A stretch of DNA of 64,000 nt from Hysterangium stoloniferum (GCA_015178975.1 WHVD01000056.1:372001-436000), one strand, 5' to 3'. Shown: positions 12,700 through 24,820, numbered from the stretch's first letter. The notes: generated by a model from the letters alone, not told the origin. Program-made: numbers and translations.

Positions 12700-13490
12700 A
12701 AGAGATTGAAACTAAAGACCAACTATGTACATGCCCCCTATTTATACTATTTATTTAATATTTTTTTAGTATTTTTTATTTATGCAAAACCTGAGAAGAA
12801 TACTAAAAATGGCATGTATGCACCCTACATTGCATAGCTGTGCTTCGGTGCTTATGTAATCCTGCCCAGTGCTGTGTAGGTCCACGTGGCATGCCGGCAT
12901 TTGTGTAGGCTCCGACTGCAGTTGCAGTGCCGGCGCACAAGGAGACCACCATGGGCACACAGTGCTTCGTGTGTCCGTCAGGGCGTAGGCGGCGCCATCA
13001 TTTGCCCTGTGCCACCACTATGTCACGTCTCGGTGCTGTGTTGCTGTGCAGCCGCCACTGTATGACCATCGGGGTGTAGGTGGCAGCATTGGCCTTATGT
13101 CGGCATTGTCGTTTGCATCATGCCACCGCTTATATCATGTTGCAGTGTTACTGCACTGTGCTGCTTTTCGTGCGAGTGGCAGCGTGATTACGTAATCACT
13201 CTTGCACCATGCCTGTACTGCTACATGTAGATATAGTTAAAATAAACTAAAATAAAAAATAAATGGCAAAAATATATATTATATATATTGCCCTGACAGA
13301 AATGATGCTCTCATGTATAGCAGTGGAGACAGGCTTCATTGGGGCTAAGTAATGGATATGACATGAATTCAACCACTTTATATACTGATTGAACAATAAT
13401 GATGTCATAGGTATTCATGATAACCAACATCAACTTTATATTAAGGCACACAGAACCTGTATTATATAGATTTGTATATGAAAATACATA
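12700..13490. other. Extra DNA inside the Tc1 element, GC-rich core
   Basis: About 800 bases separate the transposase start from the right inverted repeat, much more than usual for Tc1. A GC-rich, GTGCC/GCAGTG-rich core (about 12840-13200) lies between AT-rich blocks (12740-12795 and 13225-13290). No ORF of note and no clear target duplication. It may be captured or inserted DNA. Confidence 0.4.
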
Positions 13491-14067
13491 GCATGCTCAG
13501 AAAAGTGTCCAAGTGTACTCATGTTTTTGAAAATTTATAGCTCCAGTGATTCTGATTGGATAAGGACAAAGTTGGGCTCATTTTGAAGTTGAGATACTAA
13601 AGTTCAATTCTTACTATTATATAATGGGAATTCACACTTTGTATGATTTGTTATTGGATTTTCTTTGAAAAAGTCTGAAACATTTGGACACTTTTTTGAG
13701 CCACTGTAAGTCAACTAGCCTTATTTATATTTGTATTGTATTTTGACAGTCAATACTCATATTGTACCTAGAAGGTGTTAGGACCAGAAAACCTGCCAGG
13801 CTCCAGACCCCATCCTACATGCACCTGACTCACTATACCAAGTTACAGCTAAACCAGAAAGCCCACTGGGACCTGGACATCAAGCCTGTCTACCCTTGAC
13901 CCTCTGTGTCTCACACATCAGTCATCAGACTCTGCCAGGACCTGCACATGTATAGCCTGTCTATGCCTGACCCCCTGTGTCTCACACATCAGTCACCAGA
14001 TCCGCTGGGACCCATGGATGTCAAAGCCTGTCTATGTCTGACCCCATTCCACACACTAGTCACTGGG

Positions 14068-14521
14068 TGTGAAGAGTCGTGTAAGTTTGGACTGTTCTAT
14101 ATACAAAGTATATTGACCTTTTCAGTGCAATATTAGAGAGAGTGAGAGCACAAGATGATGCAAAAGTCAATAAGTGTGATGGATTGAGTGAAGGCCTCAA
14201 CTGTTACAGTTCAAGGCCAGAAGTGTTAGTCAGCTCAGATAATGCTACTTATGTGGTATCTGACATGTTACTCTGATCACTGCTCACTGTAGACCTAGTT
14301 TATGTCTTACAAGTGGTGGTGCTTGGGTAAAAAGTGTGTCTGCTTCTTTGGTGCTGAGTGTTACCCACAAGTATGTATACACAGGGCTTTGAACTAATGA
14401 AATGGTGCAATAGTCAAAGAATGTAAAGGATAGGAAAATATGAATAAAATATGTAAAATATAAATGAAATGAAAGAAGTATTTTACTTCAGTGAAACCAT
14501 GGTAAAAGCATACTCCTCACA
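14068..14521 (-). repeat. 3' LTR of the D-element
   Basis: TGTGAAGAGTCGTGTAAG...CATACTCCTCACA on the plus strand. The element reads minus. Near-duplicate of 18568-19023. Confidence 0.85.
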
Positions 14522-14539
14522 GTGCCCCCCAGTTCGAAG

Positions 14540-14830
14540 GGATGTGCTATATGAAGTTTCAGAAAGTTTTGGGGATGCCTCCCCAGGCATCTTGTGTGGA
14601 GCCCCCCAAACTGCAAGGTGCCAAGACCCCAGCACTTGAAGAGAGGTTAGTGGGTTTAGGGGCAGTGAGGAAAGGTGTTGATGTGGAAGGGGAGTGGAAA
14701 AAAAATGGATCCATTCTTTTCCTTCCAGTCCCTAATTGAGCACTCCTCCGGTCCCGAAATCCCTCAAACAGCAAATGGACCACTCGATAGCCTCCTAGAC
14801 ACTGCCACATTGTCTCCTTCCAGGACATGA
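14540..14830 (-). pseudogene. ORFx-like 3' end of the D-element
   Basis: A minus-strand reading ends LGGSTQDAWGGIPKTF just before a purine tract and the 3' LTR. This matches the ends of ORFx in element A (LGGSDKEAWGGVP) and in the copy at 9.4 kb (LGGSSREAWGGVP). Upstream the reading is too decayed to follow. Confidence 0.6.
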
Positions 14831-16534
14831 GGCATTCCTCATAGTAGATGTCCTGTAGGTAGACAGGCTGTCATGTAACTTGTTGGGCAGTGTGTCTTGG
14901 GGGTTAGGAGGGTAAGCTATCATTAGAGTCCATCAGAATCACCTCCCCCTTAAATGAGCACTGGAGGAGGTTCATGATGCTCTGCTGTGGCCAGGTAGTG
15001 TAAGGCTCAGGATTAGGATCTTCCCATGCTGCTAGTCTATGGGATCTAGCAGCATACATAATGCTGTGAGCCTTCCTTGTTTGCTGGCCAGGATGTATAC
15101 CCTATACCCCCTATACTGCCTCCTGTTGTGATATCGTTGTTCCACAATGATCTCACAACATAACCTTTGTCGTGCACAGTTAGGTTGCAGTCTGTGTTCC
15201 TGAAAGGTCTAGCCCATGGTGGATCTAGAATGTGTCCAGAAATGCTGTGAGTAGGTGGGCAAGTCCAGGGGAAAAAGAAAAAATCATGAAATTGACTGGG
15301 TTCAGTACAATTGTGATAATGAACCTGAATATGGCACCAGAGTTGGGTGTGTACGCTTTCCTCACTCCAAAACCCCAACACAGGCACATAACCACTTCTC
15401 CTGCCCTGTTGAGACTGAATTCAACATCACAAGTCACACCTATCAAAAGTGCATGTCATTGCTGTGCCTAATGAAAGCACATGAACTGAAATTGAAAGTC
15501 AGGTTGCATAGTTCTGTCCAGATGTATCTGATCTAGGTACTGCCATGCAAGTTATCAAACCTCCTCTTGCAGCTAATTAACCACCGACAAAAGTAAAGTG
15601 GAGGGGATGGAGGGGAAAGAGTCCATGTCCATTGGCAAGATGTTGTTAAGGCACAGTGTTGTGTGGCCAGAGGGCTACAGGCATGTTAATGTGTGTGAGA
15701 AGGACACTCGTGAATTTGACCGTAAGTGGTGAGTGCAAACGACAAGTGCAAATGATGAGTGCATTGACATAAACTCCACTGGAAGTCTGTGTCCATCAGT
15801 GAGGTCATTGAGGTGTGGTGTTGTGCGGCCAGTGCACTATGAGCACATTGATGCAGCTCACAAACTCAACCTTAGCATGTGCCACCATCATTGTTGCATC
15901 ATTGTGGACATCGCACACCTTCTTCCTGACACTTGTACTATGAAGTCAACCTTGTTGAACAACACTGTATATGATAGACAGGTAACTGGGCATTCACGAT
16001 GAGTTCTGTGTACCCAACTCAAGTCAAACATGGTGATATTCTCATTGTTGACTTTTGGGTAAATATGGAAATGTCATGAGGGTTGAGAGAGGTAAAGCTT
16101 CAACTATTTCAGTATGAAGCTTTAGTGGAGGGGAAGGCTAAGAGTAGGTGATGTTGAAAGTCAAGATGGTGTGAAGGCTTCATTGTGGGGTGACACGGCC
16201 CTATGTCCACATGTGTCCACAAGTTTTGGAGGTCAGTCCTTTACTTTGTTTCATACTCAACTGTCGACCTCACACCGTCTCCTCTCATTGGAAGGACTGG
16301 ATAAGGTACCTTAGCACTGACATGTAGCAGTCTCTATGCAGTGCCATGGGATGGCTCTTTTGAAAGTTATGCCCATGTCTGCTTCTCTGGCCCGAATCAC
16401 TTGTCACTTCAAGGGTATCTCCCCGGTGACCCAAACCTACACTCTTACATCGACTTTCTCAGTGATGCTGTCTGTTTCCATTGACCAAGTTGTCCTTCAA
16501 ACCATAGCATGAGCTATGGACCCACACTCTGCAC

Positions 16535-16930
16535 TTGCACACCTGTCCAGTGTGCTTGCACATCCATGTAGTGTGTTTGCACACCTACGCACCCCCAGGC
16601 ACTGCACCTACACAGCTACACGCTCACATACTGCACACAGCTCTCGACCATTCCATCGGCGAGACTGGTGACATAGACATTTGTGTGCTGCCACCCCCAC
16701 ATCCACACACTGTATGCATGCACCACATCCACACAATGCACACCCACATCCACACACTGCACCCATATGCCTGCACCTATGCAATGCACCCTCAGACTGC
16801 ACTCATGTCCATGTACCATACCTGCACACCTGCACACTGCACCTATGCAGCTACACACTCATGCACTGCACCCAGCTCTCAACTGTTCCATCAGTGAGAC
16901 TGGTGATATAGGTGTTTGTGTGCTCTTGCT
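16535..16930. repeat. Duplicated block and CACAC/GCACC-rich tandem sequence
   Basis: A block of roughly 85-90 bases containing 'cagct(a)cac...cagctctc..c..ttccatc.g.gagactggtga' occurs twice (about 16601-16690 and 16842-16925). Between them is irregular tandem sequence of GCACACCCACATCC type. It lies within the D-element interior. Confidence 0.6.
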
Positions 16931-17901
16931 GGCTGTAGGTGATGACGCTGTATGTGCCTTCTCCTATACCCCCTATCACCCCCCATGCAACATAATTTTC
17001 AAGAGAGCATCTTGGGTCAAATGGGAACATATCTATCCTCAGCTTGGTCCATTGAAAGGTATCCAGCGTGACATGTCTGTGATTGCCTTCCATTTGCAGA
17101 AACTTTATCAGTGCCCCCCATGCTGGGATTAGGGGTTTATGTTGACAAATTCCCAGTGGTGTCTCCATGGGAAGGCTTTTGTTAAGCTCTGCAAGATGGG
17201 ATGGCTTTATCATTGGTGAATCCTGTCCTGGGCCTTTTCTATCATCAGAACCATCATCATCTCCAAATACGCTATTGTATGACTTGGCTGATGGGGAACT
17301 GGAGTTGAATCTGACTGGGAGGAGACAGTGAGTATCATTCAGATCCAGTAGTTCTTGACTGTCAACTTGACCTGTGATCTTTTCTGTAGATGCAATTGAA
17401 AAAGACGACTGTCCATTTTTTTTCGGCAGTCAATCTGGTGCAGATCCTGGGACATTCCTCCAGAGAATTCAGGGCTTCAGAGGAAATTGTCACTAGTGAG
17501 GTTGCATGTGTTGAAAAGGAAGTTTTAGCTGGCACCAGTTCTTGCATTGGCAACAACATTTTCTTGACAGTAACATCATCAGGTGGTTCAAAACAAGTGG
17601 GCTCATCTGTAATCGTAACTCCAACTCCTTGAAGGGAGGATCTAGATATGTAGACCATCAACATGGGTGCTTGCACACTCTTGATGACTGTATGTGACGA
17701 TTCAATATGTGTCTTCTCACATTCTCTGTGAAAGGGACCTGAGCTGGAGGATGAGGGCACTCATGCTGGCTCATCAAACCCACTGAGCAATTCCACCATC
17801 ATCTCACTACATTTCTTCAGGCTGCACATCAATCTTGCCCTGAGAGTAAAGTAGGCAAAAGACACATTTGGGGATTTACCGTATATAGATTCCTCCAACA
17901 T

Positions 17902-18476
17902 TCAAATGTACATGAAATTTGTGTTGACCGTAGGAATGGTACAATCATTTCTGAGTAATGTGTGCAAGATTTGCAACATGTTGTCATGTACACTGAGCAA
18001 GTTGATGAGCATAACAAACAAATCTGTCCTGATGGCTCCCATTCCTTTCTTTCCAGGGACAGTTATGCTTTCTGACCATTCAGGGATCACAGCCATTAAG
18101 CTGTCAAGAGTTCCAGACCAGTCGAACAAAGTCCAAGCAGATACGATGCCATGGTACCTTCCCAGCCAGGTGGCTATTCTTGTACACATGGATGGGTACC
18201 TTGTCTTGTAATCCTTTGTGGCAGTGACGACCTTATCCCTCGAAACTTGAGAAGCATAGTAAGTAAGAGGACAGGCTCCGAATAAAGTAGTTGGCTGTGA
18301 TGTTTGAGCATAACTTGTCTCAACAGGAAGACCAGGGTATCCTTCATGAAGGTATGTGCATTTTGACTTTCCAAGGGACACGACTGCTCGAAGGTTGAGT
18401 TACCTTCCATTTGACCAGATTTGTGACACTCAGTGTGTGACCAGACAGCATTTTGTGAAGTCGCAAATGTTGACAC
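17902..18476 (-). pseudogene. ORF1 of the D-element (same family as ORF1 of element A)
   Basis: Two overlapping minus-strand readings (18476-18174 and 18381-17902) need a frameshift to join. The second contains RYPSMCTRIATWLGRYHG, then a GT.DSL...PEWSE block, then the DNMLQILH motif. The same blocks in the same order occur in element A's ORF1: RYPNMLKEVSVWLGRLNS, GTIDQLAEQLPKWSEEL, DNMLQILH. It sits where gag normally lies, just after the primer site, so a capsid-like role is a guess from position alone. No family I can name. Confidence 0.6.
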
Positions 18477-18548
18477 CCTCGCAGCTATGTAGCTGGATTT
18501 AGAATTTGATAGTTGAATAAAAAAGATTTTCTTTGTAGGAAAAGGATG

Positions 18549-18566
18549 GTCTGGCCCGGATCACCA
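18549..18566 (-). promoter_or_regulatory. Primer-binding site of the D-element
   Basis: Minus-strand TGGTGATCCGGGCCAGAC, one base after the 5' LTR. Complementary to a tRNA 3' end finishing in CCA. Sixteen of 18 bases equal the site in element A. Confidence 0.7.
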
Positions 18567-18567
18567 C

Positions 18568-19023
18568 TGTGAAGAGTCATGTAAGTTTAGACCATTCTAT
18601 ATACGAAGTATATCAACCTTTTCGGTGTGATATTAGAGAAAGTAAGAGAGTGAGAGCACAAGATGACACAGGAGTCAACAAGTGTGATGGATTGAGTGGA
18701 GGCCTCGACTGTTACAGTTCAAGGCCAGAAGTGTTAATCAGCTCAGATAATGCTACCTATGTGGTAGCTGACATGTTACCCTGATCACCACTCACTGTAG
18801 ACCTAGTTTATGTCTTACAAGTGGTGGTGCTTGAGTAAAAAGTGTGTCTGCTTCTTTGGTGCTGAGTGTGCCTACAAGTATACACAGGGCTTCAAACTAA
18901 TGAAATGATGCAATAGTCAAAGAATGTAAAGGATAGGAAAATATGAATAAAATATGTAAATATAAATGAAATAAAAGAAGTATTTTACTGCAGTGAAACC
19001 GTGGTAAAAGCATACTCCTCACA
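18568..19023 (-). repeat. 5' LTR of the D-element
   Basis: TGTGAAGAGTCATGTAAG...CATACTCCTCACA on the plus strand. Pairs with 14068-14521. Confidence 0.85.
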
Positions 19024-19583
19024 CTGCTCCACCTGGATAACCCAACAGCTCTCTAACTGAGCCCCATTCCTGTTATAGTCTAATGACCTGTCATATTTCA
19101 GACTCCACCTCCATTCCATTCCATTCCTAACACTTAATTTGGTGTTTACTTATCTCGTCTCATGATTACTTGTTTGGATCTCATTATGACTGGATTTGGT
19201 ATTGCATACATTCTACAGTCTATATAAACTAGCTAATGTTGTACATACAATCCAGTCAGAAAATCAACTAAGTTTTCAGACTAAGTGTAAGCCTGGCACT
19301 CCAGTCTTACCCATTCTCCTTTTGTGCCACTCCTTTGTGCCACTCCTTTTGTTCTAGCACATGATCACAGCATACATATTGTGAAGGATAGGTCGCTTAG
19401 GAGGTGTGACTAAAGACTCTGAGCCTTACCCTTTAGCCGCTTTATTTTTCCTTTTTTCCTTTATGTTTTATACTTTTATTTCCTTCTCTATCACTCATAA
19501 ATACGGGCCGTATTCCCTTTTTTATTAGTTTGAGAGTCCATGTATGCTTGTGGGCACTCTAGCCCACAAGAAATATGCACATG

Positions 19584-20304
19584 TGTTAAGAACTAGAAAC
19601 TGACTAATATCGGCGGCCGACAGGGACCGATCGGAAGGACTTGGCTTCAGCTTATGTACTGCGCCCTCGCAAATATCCGTAGGATGTCCTTAAATTTCGG
19701 GCGGGCAAAGACTAGTCCTAAGGAGTACCTTTCGGCGTGATACCGATCGGAATCGAAGGACAAGTCAAGTGTCGGGCCAAGGGGTCGGGGCCGAGAGTGG
19801 GCGAGCGCACGCAAAGGCGGATGGGGGGATTCTTAGTATGAGACTGATACAGGTGTAAGAGGGTATTCTGAGTCGATATTCTGATTGCCTAGTAACTACA
19901 ATTACAGCGGGTTCATATACAAGTAACAGGTGTCTGGAAAATACTAATGGGGAGAAGGGCGGAACACGGTATTAACAATAAGCTTGACTAGGAACGGGAA
20001 GTTTATGATTAGTTCGGAGGCCGATGATAACCGAGAGCGGAATTACGATAAAAGGAAATGGTTCGAGGACTACAAATATAGATAGACATATGCGAAACAT
20101 AAGATTGAACGGATCAACATAATAAAAGGGGACGTATCAAAGTTTGACCAGACAATACGAGTTATTTGACGTGGGCGTAAATGGAGTTTGATCTTCGCGA
20201 AACATTCGTCAGCTTCGGGGCCGATGGTTTCCGAGAGGATGACTTGAAACGTTGACAAGTGGCGATAACCTCGGGGCCGATAGGGTTGCGACACGGTCGT
20301 AACA
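19584..20304 (-). repeat. Solo LTR-B in the 5' LTR of element A
   Basis: TGTTAAGAACTAG...GTCGTAACA, 721 bases, duplication ACATG (19579-19583 and 20305-20309). Reverse orientation relative to the copies at 8236 and 11692. Confidence 0.95.
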
Positions 20305-20366
20305 ACATGTCACAGTAGTAGTCATGTGAGAGAATGTTAGACATTTTTCAACCCCGACAACCATCA

Positions 20367-20699
20367 TGTAAGGGCAACTCTAAGAGTGGATATCACACTA
20401 GTAGAGGAAATCCAAAGGTATATATAAATGACTAAATACAAGATAACTATCTACTCACCTAGTAGAGGAAATCCAAAGAGAAAAGTCTAAGGAAACTCTA
20501 CCAGGTGTGACACGTTAGCTATACAGCACGCAGTGTATTTTCCCACGCCTTAAGCGCCCTCTTACATCAGTTCAATGTACCCTATAAAGAATAAGATATC
20601 CTGTTATGGGGAGGTAATAAAATGGAATAGACAATAAGGCATAGTCTGGGGGGTACTAATCTGGGGAAAATAAAGTGTGCATGACTTGTCCCCTTACAC
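20367..20699. repeat. Solo LTR-C, 333 bases
   Basis: TGTAAGGG...CCCTTACA, flanked by CATCA (20362-20366 and 20700-20704). The uninterrupted site is seen in the 3' LTR of element A near 38082. It contains 'ctagtagaggaaatccaaag' twice. No other copy in the window. Confidence 0.9.
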
Positions 20700-21130
20700 A
20701 TCACCTGCAAGACGCAAGTACTGGTTTGGGGTATCGTCTAACAAGACTCTCTCTTTCTCTCTCTCATCCCCAACTATCCATAACGACTCTTCGCACTGAA
20801 ATAGTCGAAGTGTGTTATTACTAATCGGCTCGACTTCAAGTTATCACTTTGCACTGTAAGAACATCCAGCATTGCTCACTTCTCTAGATTATTCTTCCCT
20901 TCTCGCAATAAACTCCTTCCCTTATCTACTCGGCCATCGGGCCAACTAGTTACACAGTTGGATCGCACCGTAAGGTCGATCCACCCTTGTAATCACCTAC
21001 CGATCGCACCTTGAAGGTCGATCGTAATCTACAATTTTACTATCTAAAACTACTAGTTGATCGTTCTTCACACTATTGTTAGTCGATAACAATCACATAT
21101 TGAGTGGTAAACTACTCGACCCTTTACAGT

Positions 21131-21148
21131 GGTGATCCGAGCCGGACC
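21131..21148 (+). promoter_or_regulatory. Primer-binding site of element A
   Basis: TGGTGATCCGAGCCGGAC, one base after the 5' LTR. Complementary to a tRNA 3' end with CCA, as expected for minus-strand priming of an LTR retrotransposon. Confidence 0.75.
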
Positions 21149-21433
21149 CTCATTCACTGTGATCCACGTGAATAATCAGCTAGTAGTATTATGACCTTAA
21201 CCAGCGGCAGAACCACTCGAATTCCTACACCTGCAGGTGCCCCTCAAACTAGAAAGGAATATCCCGGATTAGGGCTACCCAGTAATGTCACGATGTGAAA
21301 GTCATCTCTAATGACTCAAGAGGCCAATACTGTCTTGGAGCCCTCACAAGGTGAATGTGGGCCTCCTGCGAGTGATTCTACTAGAACGAGCAAGGATAAC
21401 TCCTACTTTAAGTCATTGGGAACTCTCGGACTC

Positions 21434-24145
21434 TGTTATGTATTTCTAGGTTTTTTCCGATTTTTAACCAATCTCCCCTAACAAATTGTGAAAACGAATA
21501 TTTAAATGTAATTATATTGCTACGATAAAATTGTACAATATTTGCTTGATTTATATTGAATTTATACAATTTATTTTGTATTTTTATCTTATAAATTGAG
21601 CAAGTTATTGAATTTCTACTTTTTATTCTTTTTTGATTAATATGCCGGCGACTCAGCACTTATTCACAATGCACGAAAAGATCACGTGATATTCACATGA
21701 CATTTCAAACTCCGACAACAAAGAAATGTGATGCGAAATAATCACGCATTATCAAGGTAAAATATATATATTTATATATTATTATAATAAAATTATTATT
21801 ATATTTATAATTAACTAAAAGTAAATATAATCATTATATAATAATATAAAACCGGCCACCTGGTACTTATTACACGGTGCGCGGGAAATTCGTCACAATG
21901 AGTGACAGCCGTCACAACAGGTGACCGTTGTCACAAGGGCACATGACAGTCACAGAGGTGCGCGATGGTCACAAAGGCGCACGACAGTCACAAGACGCGA
22001 AGGGTGTCATACGCGTGCGCACAGGCGCGAGAGCATTATGTCATCATATATGCTGTTATGTATTTCTAAGTTTTTTCCGATTTTTAAACAATTTCCCCTA
22101 ACAAATTGTGAAAACAAATATTCAAATGTAATTATATTGCGACGATAAAATTGTACTATATTTGTTTGATTTATCTTGAATTTATACAATTTATTTTGTA
22201 TTTTTATCTAATAAATTAAGCAAGTTATTGAATTTCTACTTTTAATTCTTTTTTGATTAATATGTCGGCGACTCAGCGCTTATTCACAATGCGCGAGTAA
22301 TCATGTGATATTCACATGACATTTCAAACTCCGATGCCGACAAAACGCGATGCAAAATAATCGCGCATAATCAAGGTAATATATATATTTATATTATTAT
22401 AATAAAATATTATATTTATAACTAACTAAAAATAATTATAATAATTATAATAATATAAAGCCGGCCACCTGTGTTTATTATACGGCGCGTGGGAAATTCC
22501 TCACAACAAGTGACAGTTGTAAGGGCGTGCGATGGTCACAGAGGCGCAGGATGGTCACAGAGGAGCGGGATGGTCACAATGGCACGCAATGGTCACAGAG
22601 GCACACGACAGTCACAGAGGCGCGCGACAGTCACAGAGGCGCGCGACAGTCACAGAGGCGCGCGACAGTCACAGAGGCGCGCGACGGTCACAGAGGTGCA
22701 TGACGGTCACAGAGGCGCATGACGGTCACAAAGGCGCGCGACTGTCACAACACGTGACAGTCACAAGACATGAAGGGTGATGTGCGCGCACAGGTGCGAG
22801 AGCATTATATAATTATATATGCTACTACAGCAAAAACCGGAAATTCCCTGGAATATTCCAGTGGCTTCCAAAGGAATAGTAGATAGTAGATACTAATAAT
22901 AGATAGAATATTGTAGAATATTCTATAAGATTCCTGTAAGTTCTATTATGCCAAGAATATTCTATAGTGTCTTAGAAGTAGTTAGAACCTTCCACAATGC
23001 TCTAGAAAATTCTAGAAAATTCTAAATGACATCATTCAATCTTCTAGAATCTTCTAAATGTCTCAGACCAAAATGTATATAAGGAGCTCAGCTCCAGTCT
23101 TAAATCACAATCAATCTTTACTACATTTTATCAGCCACATCAGTGTGCCACTGCTGTAAGCAGTTTATTCCACCCCTAGTTAGGCTGTTGGACAAATAAA
23201 TACAAATACTTAGTCACCTCTAGTTGAGCTGCTGACCTAAGTTATCTCAGGATCCCTTTGTCACCTCTTGTTGAGCTTCTGACAATAGTCCTACCCCCTG
23301 GTCACTCTTCTGACCAATCAGGATTCCCTGCCACCTCTTGTTGAGCTTCTGGTATTAATCCTTTATACTATAGTCACCTCTTAATTGAGTATTGATTATT
23401 AGTTTTCTTTACATTGTTATTTGTAGTCTAAAACTTCAGTCACCTCTTGTTGAGTAATTTGACTGATTATCACATTGCAAATAATCCTTGTTACATTTCT
23501 TGTTATTTGTAATCTAAAACTTCAGTCACCTCTTGTTGAGTAATTTGACTGATTATTACATTACAAATAATCCCTGTTCCCCTGCTCATTTATTGTGAAT
23601 CAGTAAAGCATATTCACAAAACATCTTAAAAGTGTTTGAGCATAAATAAATACTGAGAATATCCTTGCAAGATCCTTAAGACTACATTAAGATCCTGATA
23701 AGTTAGTATCACAGTAGACCCTGTAGGTTAGTGTAAATAAAGCATATATTAGCCAAATAGTGTTTTATTCTATATCTAATCTTTTGACTTGTTTATAAAT
23801 ATTTTTACTGTTTGATAAATAGTATAAAATATATATAAACTAGCTAGTATTGAAGTTAAATCTAGTTTCAGAATCAGTAAATTCTTATTCTTATTTTAAT
23901 AGTTGTTGTCACAGAAAAAGAACAAGCTTGCACAAGCAGCTCTCAAAACCTTCTTTGCGAAGTTGGGTGCATATATTCAAGTAAACTCTTGACTTCAGGG
24001 GTTCTAAGTCTACTAAGGCTGCCACTGATTAATATCAAATACTTAAATTATTTTACCTGGCAGTGAATTGAGTATTTGCACATTTTGATAGAGCATTGGA
24101 CTCCTTTTTCGGAAAATAGTATTAAAATAAGGCTAATACATTACA
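21434..24145 (+). repeat. Giant solo LTR-H with a 620-base tandem duplication
   Basis: TGTTATGTATTTC...AATACATTACA flanked by GACTC (21429-21433 and 24146-24150), so the whole 2.7 kb is one insertion. The first 620 bases (21434-22053) are repeated from 22054 with divergence. A TATA-like TGTATATAAGG sits at about 23074, near the middle. The remaining kilobase carries repeated GTCACCTCTTGTTGAG blocks. It splits ORF1 of element A. Confidence 0.9.
22515..22760. repeat. 19-base minisatellite in LTR-H
   Basis: About 10-12 copies of a unit close to GTCACAGAGGCGCGCGACA. A shorter version is at about 21890-22000 in the duplicated part. A related but different 19-base array is in the LTR-H copy at 48275. 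Confidence 0.9.
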
Positions 24146-24705
24146 GACTCCTTACCGCTCGAGCAAACAGAAACGACACTGGTCTAAAATTTCCACCACC
24201 CCAAGTAATGCTGCAGAATCCCTTTAAGGGTCAGGTATATTTCACTCAACCAGCAAATGACAAGTGGGACAAATACTACTCGAAACAAATTGAAGAGAAG
24301 GAAGTTGACGCAGTAGCTGTGGACTACTTAGACAGATACCCCAACATGCTGAAAGAAGTGTCCGTCTGGTTAGGCAGGTTGAATAGCATCATGATCACTG
24401 ATTCTTTCTTTTCTCAAACCGGTACTATAGACCAGCTGGCGGAGCAGCTTCCCAAGTGGTCTGAGGAACTTGTTACTATTGATGTCGCCGGAAGAGGATG
24501 TATAAGGCTAGCACTATTCAAACGGATTCTTGACCTAGTGGCCATGTACGATAACATGTTACAGATCTTACACGTGTGTAAAGATCCGTTCCCAGAAACT
24601 CTTCGGAGTATTTCCCGGATATTATCTCTGGGTCTGAACCATCTTCCGGACCAGTATCAAGATCCGGAATCCACTGGAACCTGATCCTCATCCCTTCAAG
24701 GTGAC

Positions 24706-24820
24706 TTCCGGTCAGACTCCTGGTCAGACTTCCGGTCAGACTCCCGGTCAGACTCCCGGTCAGACTCCCGGTCAGACTCCCGGTCAGACTCCCGGTCAGA
24801 CTCCCAGTCAGACATCCCGG
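24706..24820 (+). repeat. 12-base minisatellite, CCCGGTCAGACT unit
   Basis: About nine near-perfect copies just after the ORF1 stop. The unit is a multiple of three and is open in all plus frames (RSDS, GQTP and VRLP repeats), so it may once have been coding. The array continues at 26230-26328, 26804-26820 and 27407-27435 after three inserted LTRs are removed. Confidence 0.9.

Larger units (their letters stand above)
10650..13706 (-). mobile_element. Tc1/mariner transposon, split by a solo LTR
   Basis: Bounded by CAGTGGCTCAAAAAAGTGTC and its reverse complement, with TA on each side (10648-10649, 13707-13708), the Tc1/mariner signature. The inverted repeats are about 210 bases (10650-10862 and 13497-13706), and each arm ends with an inner inverted copy of its outer tip. 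A broken transposase lies inside on the minus strand. LTR-B 11692-12411 is inserted in it. Confidence 0.9.
14068..19023 (-). mobile_element. D-element: LTR retrotransposon without pol
   Basis: Two LTRs in the same (minus) orientation, 18568-19023 (5', 456 bases) and 14068-14521 (3', 454 bases), highly similar to each other. On the minus strand the 5' LTR is followed after one base by a tRNA-type primer site (TGGTGATCCGGGCCAGAC). The 3' LTR is preceded by the purine tract GGGGGGCAC. The 4-kb interior has an ORF1-like reading (18476-17902), a long degenerate middle and an ORFx-like end (14830-14540). No reverse transcriptase, protease or integrase motif was found. The flanks CTGGG/CTGCT match in 3 of 5 positions, and the flanking DNA is LTR-J on both sides. 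Confidence 0.75.
19380..21129 (+). repeat. 5' LTR of element A, with two solo LTRs inside
   Basis: Same ends as 37819-38504. The order of matches is continuous once 19584-20304 and 20367-20699 are removed. Confidence 0.9.
21191..24684 (+). pseudogene. ORF1 of element A, split by LTR-H and one TGA
   Basis: Starts MTLTSGRTTRIPTPAG about 60 bases after the primer site. One in-frame TGA lies at 21296-21298. The frame runs to 21433, is interrupted by LTR-H (duplication GACTC), and resumes exactly in frame at 24151, ending at 24684. Without the LTR it would be about 258 codons. Key blocks are RYPNMLKEVSVWLGRLNS, GTIDQLAEQLPKWSEEL and DNMLQILH, shared with the D-element. No zinc knuckle and no known catalytic motif. 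Position suggests a Gag-like protein, but the sequence does not prove it. Confidence 0.65.

Noticed and set aside
14559..15471. Several overlapping frames of 60-110 codons on both strands
   Set aside because: Apart from the ORFx-like end at 14540-14830 they have no matches to the related elements and overlap each other.
16535..17213. His/Thr/Cys-rich readings on both strands (for example many CTYA or HTHP runs)
   Set aside because: They arise from CACAC/GCACC-rich tandem sequence and are open in several frames at once.
22471..22780. Overlapping open frames of about 80 codons rich in RGARQSQ repeats
   Set aside because: They are a by-product of the 19-base minisatellite in LTR-H, open in more than one frame, with no gene features.
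21891..22780. Spaced repeats that could suggest a CRISPR array
   Set aside because: The units are directly adjacent 19-mers with no unique spacers, inside an LTR of a fungal genome.
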